The notes under the pieces: model-generated
Told to the model about the DNA's origin: nothing
Databases searched by the model: none
Seen by the model: the letters and a program-made list of their open reading frames with translations, nothing else
Translations under genes and position numbers: made by a program
Assembly: GCA_944325235.1 (NCBI GenBank)
Contig: CALUZE010000006.1
Span: 1-20,490 of the forward strand
Length of the DNA stretch: 20,490 nt
Direction of reading: 5' to 3'
Source: an uncultured Elusimicrobiales bacterium
GTDB lineage: Bacteria; Elusimicrobiota; Elusimicrobia; Elusimicrobiales; Elusimicrobiaceae
Shown here: positions 1 to 6,108 of the stretch, piece after piece
Layout: each line of letters begins with the position of its first letter
Position numbering within the stretch: the first letter of the stretch is position 1

Positions 1-187
1 GGTTTGTGTCAGTAAATCACGGAACAGTAGGAATTGCCGTCTTATTTGGCCAAGGCCACCAAGCCGGGCAATTCTTTTGGCGTAAATAAGCCGGGCCCCT
101 TACGGGACCCGGTTTGTGTCAGTAAATCACGGAACAGTAGGAATTGCCGTCTTATTTGGCCAAGGCCACCAAGCCGGGCAATTCTTT
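1..187. repeat. Exact 77-bp direct repeat at the window edge (1-77 and 111-187)
   Basis: Bases 1-77 and 111-187 are identical by eye. The match stops at 78 (t) against 188 (c), and the left limit is the window edge. Read on the minus strand, each copy holds the last 11 pgk codons (encoding KELPGLVALAK), the stop codon and the following 41 bases. The 33 bases between the copies contain the pgk terminator hairpin and do not match the sequence after the second copy. The copy at 1-77 is therefore a detached duplicate of the pgk 3' end, not part of an intact gene. It may be a true local duplication or a contig-end assembly artefact. Confidence 0.9.
86..112 (-). terminator. Probable intrinsic terminator after pgk
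   Basis: A 9-bp stem (91-99 with 104-112, one G-U pair) closes a 4-base loop 40 bases beyond the pgk stop codon. On the minus strand it is followed by CTTATTTACG, a poor U-tract, so termination may be weak. The hairpin lies between the two copies of the 77-bp repeat. Confidence 0.6.
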
Positions 188-1351
188 CCCTTCCACAAAT
201 TCCATACTGGCGCCGCCGCCCGTAGAAACGTGCGACAGTTCTTTCTGGTTGAATTTGCCTTTTTTGAGTACGTTCACGCTGTCGCCGCCGCCGATAATCG
301 TGGTGGCGCCGGCTTTCGTGGCGTCAATCATCGCCTGGGCAATGGCAAAGCTGCCTTTGGCAAAGTTCGGGAATTCAAACACGCCCATCGGGCCGTTCCA
401 GAAGATGGTTTTGCATTTCAAGAGTTCGGCGCGGAACATTTCAGCCGTTTTCGGGCCGATATCCATACCCATCAAGTCGGCCGGGATGTCTACATTTTCC
501 ACGGTCACGGGTTCGGCATTTTCGGCGAATTCTTTACCGCAGATGTGGTCCACCGGCAGCAAGATTTTAACGCCTTTTGTCTGCGCTTTGGCCAGCACGG
601 CCTTGGCTTCGGATTCTTTTTCGGCGTCAAACAAGGACTTGCCGATTTCGTGCCCCTGCACTTTCAAGAACGTGTAAGCCATACCGCCGCCGATGACGAG
701 GACGTTTACTTTGTCCATCAAATTGTTGAGCAGCATAATTTTGTCGGACACTTTGGCGCCGCCCACCACGGCCGCAAACGGACGGGCCGGGTTTTCCAAC
801 GCTTTGCCCAAGAATTCCACTTCTTTCTGCACCAGGTAGCCGGCGCAACCGGGCAAGAAATCCGCAATGGCGCTGGTGGAAGCGTGAGCGCGGTGTACCG
901 TGCCGAAGGCTTCCTGCACAAACACTTCGCCGTGTTTAGCCAGCTGTTTGGCAAATTCGGGGTCGTTCTTTTCTTCTTCCGGGTGGAAGCGGAGGTTTTC
1001 CAACAAGGCAATTTCGCCGTTTTTGGTTTCGGCCACTACTTTTTCGGCTTCGGGGCCTACGCAGTCTTTGGCAAAGTGCACCGGCACGCCGAACAATTTT
1101 TCCACTTCAGCCGCAACAGGAGCCAAGCTGAATTCCGGGCAGACTTTGCCCTTCGGGCGGCCCAAGTGCGCAATCAGTACGATGCGGCAGTTGTTGTCCA
1201 GCAAGTGCTTAATGGTTTTTTCGGTGGCAACGATGCGTTTGTTGTTGTCCACTTTCCCGTCTTTAAGCGGCACGTTGTAATCCACGCGCACCAAGACTTT
1301 CTTGTTTTTCAGGTCCATATCCTGAATCTTTTTGATGCTGTCAAAATTCAT
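152..1351 (-). CDS. pgk: Phosphoglycerate kinase
   Basis: Glycolytic enzyme that transfers phosphate between 1,3-bisphosphoglycerate and ADP in the cytoplasm. The 399-residue product has the usual bacterial length. Family signatures are visible: RVDYNVP (22-28) and HLGRPKG (62-68) in the substrate domain, LENLRFHPEEE (117-127), EAFGTVHRAHAST (147-159), then the nucleotide-domain motifs GGAKVSDK, GPMGVFE, GGGDSV and STGGGASMEF near the C-terminus. The common Asn-Asp before AFG is Gln-Glu here. The start is the ATG at 1351, with GGAG 11 bases upstream and an N-terminus matching the family; a longer reading to 1399 would add 16 unrelated residues. It lies 93 bases downstream of the Bax inhibitor-like gene and could share its transcript. 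Its 3' end is duplicated at the window edge. Confidence 0.97.
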   Translation of the reverse strand: MNFDSIKKIQDMDLKNKKVLVRVDYNVPLKDGKVDNNKRIVATEKTIKHLLDNNCRIVLIAHLGRPKGKVCPEFSLAPVAAEVEKLFGVPVHFAKDCVGPEAEKVVAETKNGEIALLENLRFHPEEEKNDPEFAKQLAKHGEVFVQEAFGTVHRAHASTSAIADFLPGCAGYLVQKEVEFLGKALENPARPFAAVVGGAKVSDKIMLLNNLMDKVNVLVIGGGMAYTFLKVQGHEIGKSLFDAEKESEAKAVLAKAQTKGVKILLPVDHICGKEFAENAEPVTVENVDIPADLMGMDIGPKTAEMFRAELLKCKTIFWNGPMGVFEFPNFAKGSFAIAQAMIDATKAGATTIIGGGDSVNVLKKGKFNQKELSHVSTGGGASMEFVEGKELPGLVALAK

Positions 1352-1378
1352 AGTTTCTTTGACTCCTTTATTTATTCC

Positions 1379-1400
1379 GGTGCGGCTTTTACGCCGCACC
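1379..1400. other. Perfect 8-bp inverted repeat between the Bax inhibitor-like gene and pgk
   Basis: GGTGCGGC (1379-1386) and GCCGCACC (1393-1400) pair around a 6-base loop. On the minus strand, the direction of both flanking genes, no U-tract follows, so it does not look like a strong terminator. It would lie in the pgk leader or in the intercistronic part of a shared mRNA, as a processing or stability element. On the plus strand a T-rich stretch follows, but no plus-strand gene precedes it. Confidence 0.5.
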
Positions 1401-1444
1401 TTTACTTCTTAAATTTTACAAAATTTGGAAGGATCCGGCACGGT

Positions 1445-2167
1445 TTATTTGCGCTGGAATTTGCCCAAGAGTTCCAAAATTTCTATATACAGCCACACCA
1501 GCGTGACCACCAGGCCGAACCCGGCGTACCATTCCATATGTTTGGGCGCCTGATAGTGCGAGGTCATCGCGTCAATAAAGTGGAAGTTCAGCAAGAAGTT
1601 GAACGCCGCCACCGCGCAAATCACCACGCTGATGCCGATAGCCAGCGGCGAGTTGGACGTTAAATACGTGGGGTTCACGCCAAAAAGCGACAAAATCCAC
1701 GAGCCGAGATACAGCACCGCAATGGCCGCCGTGGCCGAAAAAATACCCACAGCCAGCCCGCGCGTCACGCGGATGAGCCCCGTGCGGTACACAAACAACA
1801 TCATAAAAAACACCAATACCGTCACTGCTACGGCATTGAACACAATGCCTTGAAACTGCGCGTTGTACGCAGCCGAAACAACCCCCAGCACCATCCCTTC
1901 CAACACGGCGTAAATGGGCGCCGTAATCGGGGCGGCGGCCGGCTTGAAGGACGTGATGAGCGCCATCACAAAGGCCGCAATCAGCATCGGCCACATCCAA
2001 GCGGCCCAGCTTTGGAAGTTGGTCCAGGTAATCATCCCGCCCACTACGCACAAAAATAACAGCAGGAACGTTTTGTTGATGGTTCCCTGCAGCGTCATGA
2101 CACCGCCGGCAGCGGCGCGTTGCTGCGCGCGCTGAAAGGCGGCTTCGTTTAACATCGGATTGTTCAT
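1445..2167 (-). CDS. Bax inhibitor-1/YccA-family multi-pass membrane protein
   Basis: A 240-residue integral membrane protein with about seven hydrophobic segments, starting near residue 33 and running to the C-terminus. The N-terminal phrase MTLQGTINKTFLLL (24-37) and the C-terminal phrase KHMEWYAGFGLVVTLVWLYI (209-228) fit the bacterial Bax1-I/YccA-like branch. Members of the wider superfamily are linked to calcium leak and membrane proteostasis; the exact role in bacteria is unsettled and I infer no substrate. The ATG at 2167 has GGGGG about 8 bases upstream and a plausible promoter at 2210-2240. The gene is first in a possible two-gene unit with pgk. The strong terminator of the preceding gene lies just upstream. 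Confidence 0.88.
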   Translation of the reverse strand: MNNPMLNEAAFQRAQQRAAAGGVMTLQGTINKTFLLLFLCVVGGMITWTNFQSWAAWMWPMLIAAFVMALITSFKPAAAPITAPIYAVLEGMVLGVVSAAYNAQFQGIVFNAVAVTVLVFFMMLFVYRTGLIRVTRGLAVGIFSATAAIAVLYLGSWILSLFGVNPTYLTSNSPLAIGISVVICAVAAFNFLLNFHFIDAMTSHYQAPKHMEWYAGFGLVVTLVWLYIEILELLGKFQRK

Positions 2168-2209
2168 AGGATACCCCCTTAAAAAGTGCCCTGATTAACA
2201 GGTAGGTAT

Positions 2210-2240
2210 ATTGTATAAAATGTAGGCCGATTTTACGCAA
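2210..2240 (-). promoter_or_regulatory. Candidate sigma70-type promoter for the Bax inhibitor-like gene
   Basis: On the minus strand TTGCGT (2235-2240) is followed after 17 bases by TATACA (2212-2217). An overlapping TACAAT (2210-2215) gives a better -10 box at 19-base spacing. The predicted start leaves a leader of roughly 35-40 bases with a purine-rich ribosome binding site. Confidence 0.4.
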
Positions 2241-2247
2241 CAATTGC

Positions 2248-2281
2248 AAAAAAAATCCGCTGCATTTAGCAGCGGATTTTT
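2248..2281 (-). terminator. Strong intrinsic terminator of the secreted-protein gene
   Basis: A perfect 13-bp stem (2251-2263 with 2269-2281) and 5-base loop are followed on the minus strand by a run of eight T residues. It begins 16 bases after the stop codon at 2297 and separates that gene from the Bax inhibitor-like gene. Confidence 0.9.
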
Positions 2282-2296
2282 AAACCGGTTCAGCCA

Positions 2297-2989
2297 TTAA
2301 TGCTGGCGAAAGTCGCGGGACAAAGCCGGATTTTTCATCATCTTTAACCCGCTGCCCGCGCGTTCCATAGAGATGGAACCGTTTTTGGCGAAGAAATCTT
2401 TTAAGTTTTTCTTCAGTTCAGGCGAGCGGATGGGCATATTCAGCGTGTAGAACGTCGTGCCGTTTTTGGCCTTGGTGTAGAAGAACACGCGGGAGATGCC
2501 TTCTTGGGTTTTCGGTACGGTCATGCTGAAGTAGTACGGATTTTTCGGGTAGGAATACGGGTCATTATGATTATATCCGCCGAAATTGCCCAATTCAATT
2601 TCCAATCTGAAAATATCGGAGTCGTTCCACGTGGACATGGTATTTAAGCATCTTTTGTCCAAGGCTACCGTTACGACACCTACTCCTTTTTCGTCTTTAT
2701 AATTGCACAAAATGGCATAGCAATCCAAGCGGTTGGAGCTTTCGCCCGCTACTTTGTAATGATGTTCCGCGTTATACTCTATTTCATCGGCATTCCACCA
2801 AAACAAATAGGCCGGAGCAAAAGCCTTTTCGGGAATGGCTTTCATCTTTACCACTTTTTTGGATTTTTGTACCTTTTGGGCAATTTTGTTGGTCATCCGT
2901 TGTTCGGCATTGGTTTCGGCAGAGGCCTGCGCCGCGCCAAAAGAAACGCCTATGAGCAACAACAATGCGTAGGTAAATACTTTTTTCAT
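2297..2989 (-). CDS. Secreted protein of unknown function (230 aa)
   Basis: I do not recognise the family. Residues 1-25 form a clear type I signal peptide: MKK, then a hydrophobic core, with likely cleavage after ASA. A basic stretch follows (about 35-50), then a region rich in aromatic residues and alternating patterns that suggests a mostly beta fold (about 55-190), with three cysteines in the middle (LDCYAILC and KRC). The C-terminal 40 residues are basic (KKNLKDFFAKNG onward). The ATG at 2989 has AAGGAG 10 bases upstream. The gene stands alone: the groEL terminator lies upstream and its own strong terminator downstream. I saw no convincing promoter in the 135 bases before it. Export across the inner membrane is well supported; the final location and role are unknown. 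Confidence 0.8.
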   Translation of the reverse strand: MKKVFTYALLLLIGVSFGAAQASAETNAEQRMTNKIAQKVQKSKKVVKMKAIPEKAFAPAYLFWWNADEIEYNAEHHYKVAGESSNRLDCYAILCNYKDEKGVGVVTVALDKRCLNTMSTWNDSDIFRLEIELGNFGGYNHNDPYSYPKNPYYFSMTVPKTQEGISRVFFYTKAKNGTTFYTLNMPIRSPELKKNLKDFFAKNGSISMERAGSGLKMMKNPALSRDFRQH

Positions 2990-3121
2990 AAATTTTTTCT
3001 CCTTGTAGTACTGCTTACACTTAAAGGATACTGCTTTTTGTGCAAAAATTCCAGGGGTCTAAAGCCCTATACCAACCAATTTTTGGACCTACTTTTTATC
3101 TGGGACCTTTTTTTCTCCGAC

Positions 3122-3153
3122 AAAAAAGCCGGCCCTTGATCGGGGCCGGCTTT
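3122..3153 (-). terminator. Intrinsic terminator of the groES-groEL operon
   Basis: An 11-bp stem (3125-3135 with 3143-3153) closes a 7-base loop and is followed on the minus strand by a T-run. It begins 17 bases after the groEL stop codon. Confidence 0.9.
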
Positions 3154-3169
3154 GGGTACGGCAGTTAAA

Positions 3170-4804
3170 TTACATCATGCCGCCCATTCCCCCCATGCCG
3201 GGCATGGCCGGGGCGTGGGCCGCGTCCTTTTCGGGCGCGTCGGCCACCAGGGTTTCGGTCAAGAGGACCGTCCCGGTGATAGAGGCCGCATTTTCCAGCG
3301 CGGTGCGGACTACTTTGGCCGGGTCTACTACGCCCGCTTTCAAGAGGTCGCAGTATTGGTTGTTTTCCGCATCGTAACCGTCGGCGGCGCCTTTCATCTT
3401 AAGCACGTTGTCCACGACAACCGCTCCATCCAACCCCGCGTTGACGGCGATTTGTTTCAAAGGAGCCGTCAAGGCTTTGCGGACAATGTTGATACCCGTG
3501 CGGATGTCTTCATTATCGGCTTTGAGGTCGTCCAACGCTTTTTGGCAGCGGGCCAAGGCTACACCGCCGCCGGGGACGATGCCTTCTTCCACGCCGGCTT
3601 TGGTGGCGTTTTTGGCGTCTTCCACTTTGGCTTTTTTGGCTTTCAGTTCCGTTTCCGTGGCAGCACCGACGCTGATGACGGCTACGCCGCCGGAAAGTTT
3701 GGCCAAGCGTTCCTGGAGTTTTTCTTTGTCGTATTCGCTCTTGGAGTTTTCAATCTGTTTGCGGATTTGTTCAGCGCGCGCAGCGATGGCTTCTTTGCTG
3801 CCTTTGCCGCTGACGATGGTGGTGTTTTCTTTGTCCACTACCACGCGGGAGCATTGGCCCAGCATAGCCAGTTCGGCTTTGTCCAGTTTAATGCCGCGTT
3901 CTTCGCTTAACACTTCGCCGCCGGTCAGAATGGCGATATCTTCCAGCATTTCTTTGCGTCTGTCGCCAAAGCCCGGGGCTTTCACGGCGCAGCCTTTCAA
4001 GGTGCCGCGCAGTTTGTTCACCACCAGCGTGGCCAGCGCTTCGCCGTCCACATCTTCGGCGATGATGAGGAACTGTTTACCGCTCTGGACGATTTTTTCC
4101 AGCACGGGCAGCAGGTCGTTCATAGAAGAAATTTTCTTGTCCGTTACAATGATGTACGGGTTATCCAACACGCATTCCATTCTTTCGGAATCGGTCACAA
4201 AATAAGGCGAAATGTAGCCGCGGTCAAACTGCATACCTTCCACGATATCCAGCTGCGTGGTGGCCGTTTTGCCTTCTTCCACCGTGATGACGCCTTCGGC
4301 GCCGACTTTTTCAATGGCTTCGGCAATCATATTGCCGATTTCGCGGTCGTTGGAAGAAATCGTGGCGATTTGGGCCTTTTCTTCTTTGGTTTTGACCGGT
4401 TTGTGCATTTTGTTCAGTTCGGCCTTGGTGGTTTCTACGGCCATTTCAATGCCTTTCTTGACGAGCGTCGGGTTGGCGCCGGCGGTAATGTTTTTGATGC
4501 CTTCGGTCAGCATCGCGTTGGCCAGCACCGTGGCGGTGGTGGTACCGTCACCGGCGACGTCGTTGGTCTTGGACGCGACTTCGCGGATTAACTGCGCGCC
4601 CATATTTTCAAATTTATCTTCCAGCTCAATGTCTTTGGCGATGGTCACGCCGTCATCAATGATAAGCGGAGAGCCGAATTTCTTTTCCAACACTACGCTT
4701 CTGCCCTTGGGCCCCAGCGTAACTTTTACTGCGTTTGCAACTTTTTCAATGCCCGATTTCATTTTGGCGCGGGCTTCATCGCCGTAAATAATTTGTTTAG
4801 CCAT
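3170..4804 (-). CDS. groEL: Chaperonin GroEL (60 kDa subunit)
   Basis: ATP-driven protein-folding chamber of the cytoplasm, working with the GroES lid. The 544-residue length is typical. The N-terminus (AKQIIYGDEAR), the nucleotide-binding stretch VTLGPKGRSVVLEK, the DDGVTIAK motif and the catalytic-loop GDGTTTATV all match the family, and the protein ends in the Gly-Gly-Met repeat tail typical of GroEL. The ATG at 4804 follows groES after 22 bases, so the two are co-transcribed. A CIRCE operator before groES indicates HrcA-type heat-shock control. No hrcA, grpE or dnaK gene lies in the window. Confidence 0.98.
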   Translation of the reverse strand: MAKQIIYGDEARAKMKSGIEKVANAVKVTLGPKGRSVVLEKKFGSPLIIDDGVTIAKDIELEDKFENMGAQLIREVASKTNDVAGDGTTTATVLANAMLTEGIKNITAGANPTLVKKGIEMAVETTKAELNKMHKPVKTKEEKAQIATISSNDREIGNMIAEAIEKVGAEGVITVEEGKTATTQLDIVEGMQFDRGYISPYFVTDSERMECVLDNPYIIVTDKKISSMNDLLPVLEKIVQSGKQFLIIAEDVDGEALATLVVNKLRGTLKGCAVKAPGFGDRRKEMLEDIAILTGGEVLSEERGIKLDKAELAMLGQCSRVVVDKENTTIVSGKGSKEAIAARAEQIRKQIENSKSEYDKEKLQERLAKLSGGVAVISVGAATETELKAKKAKVEDAKNATKAGVEEGIVPGGGVALARCQKALDDLKADNEDIRTGINIVRKALTAPLKQIAVNAGLDGAVVVDNVLKMKGAADGYDAENNQYCDLLKAGVVDPAKVVRTALENAASITGTVLLTETLVADAPEKDAAHAPAMPGMGGMGGMM

Positions 4805-4826
4805 ATTCGTTCACTTCCTTACCAAA

Positions 4827-5120
4827 TTACCCCAAAATACCCAAGATTTCGTCTTGGTGAATAATCAAATAGTTTTCATCGTCCAATTTGATTTCCGTGC
4901 CGGAATATTTGCCGTAGAGCACGCGGTCGCCTTTTTTTACATCCATCGGCGCGCGTTCGCCTTTGTCGTTTAATTTGCCCGGACCGACGGCCAATACTTC
5001 GCCTTCCATCGGTTTTTCCTTGGCGGTGTCAGGAATGATGATCCCCCCCTTCATGGTTTCTCTTTCAATGGGCTTTACGATTACGCGGTCGCCCAACGGT
5101 TTAATTTTTACTTCAGCCAT
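4827..5120 (-). CDS. groES: Co-chaperonin GroES (10 kDa subunit)
   Basis: Heptameric lid of the GroEL chamber. The 97-residue product shows the KIKPLGDRVIVKP start, the mobile loop ETMKGGIIIPDTAKEKP (about 21-37), the VGPGKLNDKGER turn and the GDRVLYGKYSGTEIKL segment, all diagnostic. It is first in the groES-groEL operon. The start at 5120 has an AAGGAG-type site close upstream, and the promoter with CIRCE lies at 5174-5227, giving a leader of about 70 bases. Confidence 0.98.
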   Translation of the reverse strand: MAEVKIKPLGDRVIVKPIERETMKGGIIIPDTAKEKPMEGEVLAVGPGKLNDKGERAPMDVKKGDRVLYGKYSGTEIKLDDENYLIIHQDEILGILG

Positions 5121-5173
5121 ATTCCTTCACTCCTTTGTGTGAAAATATGTTTAAAAACTCGCCGGCGGTGTTA

Positions 5174-5200
5174 TTAGCACTCGCTTTGGCTTAATGCTAA
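5174..5200 (-). promoter_or_regulatory. CIRCE operator (HrcA binding site)
   Basis: The plus strand reads TTAGCACTC, 9 bases, TAATGCTAA, against the CIRCE consensus TTAGCACTC-N9-GAGTGCTAA. One half is perfect and the other matches 7 of 9. It lies at and just downstream of the groES -10 box, the usual place for HrcA repression. Confidence 0.9.
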
Positions 5201-5227
5201 TTTAGCATTTCTGTTTAAAATTGTCAA
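5199..5227 (-). promoter_or_regulatory. groES-groEL promoter (sigma70 type)
   Basis: On the minus strand a perfect TTGACA (5222-5227) is followed after 17 bases by TAAATT (5199-5204). The -10 box sits inside a 17-base palindrome AATGCTAAATTAGCATT (5193-5209) that runs into CIRCE. The -35 box lies at the foot of the hairpin that follows the PP2C gene. Confidence 0.8.
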
Positions 5228-5259
5228 CCCCTTTCTTAGAGTGCTAAAAAAGGGGTTGA
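5224..5259 (-). terminator. Hairpin after the PP2C gene, overlapping the groE -35 box
   Basis: TCAACCCCTTT (5224-5234) and AAAGGGGTTGA (5249-5259) pair perfectly over 11 bp around a 14-base loop. On the minus strand this begins 25 bases after the PP2C stop codon and is followed by CAATTTTAAAC, a weak U-tract. The loop contains a perfect CIRCE half-site, GAGTGCTAA on the plus strand at 5239-5247. The -35 TTGACA shares the distal arm. It may end kinase/phosphatase transcripts, or serve in groE control, or both. Confidence 0.6.
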
Positions 5260-5283
5260 TTTTTCAGACGGTAAAAGCAGTTT

Positions 5284-6108
5284 TTAAGCGCGCGAAAAAA
5301 ATCGTTTGATTCGTTGGCCGAACGATACTTTTTGCGCAGGAAGAATTTTGATGAGGACGGCCGAAATGTTGTCTTGTCCGTCGTTTTCGTTGGACTCGCG
5401 CACCAGCTGCTTGCACAGTTTTACAAGCGGCATATTGTGCCCTTCTTTAAGCATTTTGGCCATTTCTTTTTCGCTTAAACCTTTGTACAGCCCGTCCGAG
5501 CAGAGCAACAAGATATCGCCCGCTTTGACGGGAAATTTAAGCAAGTCAAATTCAATATTTTTCTTAATCCCCATCGCGCGTGTCAGCACGTTTTGAATTT
5601 TGGAGCGGTCCGCCTCGGCCCGCGTTAAAAGCCCGCGGCGCACGTGTTCGGTGGCGAGGGAATGGTCCGTGGTAATTTGGATGATTTTATCGTCCCGGAA
5701 CAGATAGAGGCGCGAGTCGCCCACGTGTACGGCGGTGGCGCAGTCCTTATCAAACAAAACGCCGGTAAGCGTGGTGCCCATCATGCGGTAGATGTCCGAG
5801 GACTGGGCCGTGGAATAAATGGCCGCATTGGCCAAATTGGCCGCCATCAGCAGTTTGCGTTCCACCGGGGCCAGCTTGGGCAGAAAATTATCCGGGATTT
5901 TAAGCTGCTGGTTGTTCACTTTGCGTATGGTTTCCGCCAACACAGACACCGCAATATTGCTGGCAATTTCCCCCGCGCTGTGCCCTCCCATACCGTCGGC
6001 CACAACGCCCAAACCTAGGTCGGAAGAAATGAGGACGTTGTCTTCATTTTTCTCGCGAATTTTACCAATATCGGTGACAGCGGCAAACTCTATATCAAAG
6101 CTGCTCAT
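5284..6108 (-). CDS. PP2C-family serine/threonine protein phosphatase
   Basis: Metal-dependent phosphatase that would reverse phosphorylation by the kinase encoded just upstream. The 274-residue single-domain protein has all core PP2C motifs: REKNEDN (18-24), VADGMGGH (36-43), MGTTLTGVL (110-118), HVGDSRLYL (128-136), TTDHS (146-150), LTRAMG (175-180), CSDGLYKGL (203-211) and NDGQDN (242-247). The metal-binding aspartates are present. The last 15 residues are basic and aromatic (GQRIKRFFSRA), which might give membrane association; that is inference. Its ATG overlaps the kinase stop in an ATGA arrangement, so the pair is translationally coupled. No signal peptide is seen, so it acts in the cytoplasm. 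Confidence 0.95.
   Translation of the reverse strand: MSSFDIEFAAVTDIGKIREKNEDNVLISSDLGLGVVADGMGGHSAGEIASNIAVSVLAETIRKVNNQQLKIPDNFLPKLAPVERKLLMAANLANAAIYSTAQSSDIYRMMGTTLTGVLFDKDCATAVHVGDSRLYLFRDDKIIQITTDHSLATEHVRRGLLTRAEADRSKIQNVLTRAMGIKKNIEFDLLKFPVKAGDILLLCSDGLYKGLSEKEMAKMLKEGHNMPLVKLCKQLVRESNENDGQDNISAVLIKILPAQKVSFGQRIKRFFSRA

Noticed and set aside
1352..1399. 16-codon N-terminal extension of pgk
   Set aside because: The residues are unlike the family, and a ribosome binding site supports the ATG at 1351. The extension runs through an inverted repeat.
116..1663. Long plus-strand open frame (515 codons) opposite pgk and the 3' part of the Bax inhibitor-like gene
   Set aside because: Its product is rich in Phe, His, Gly and Val with no domain, as expected for the antisense frame of a GC-biased coding strand. 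pgk on the minus strand is certain.
3152..4787. Several plus-strand open frames opposite groEL
   Set aside because: All are shadows of groEL; they lack ribosome binding sites and recognisable domains.
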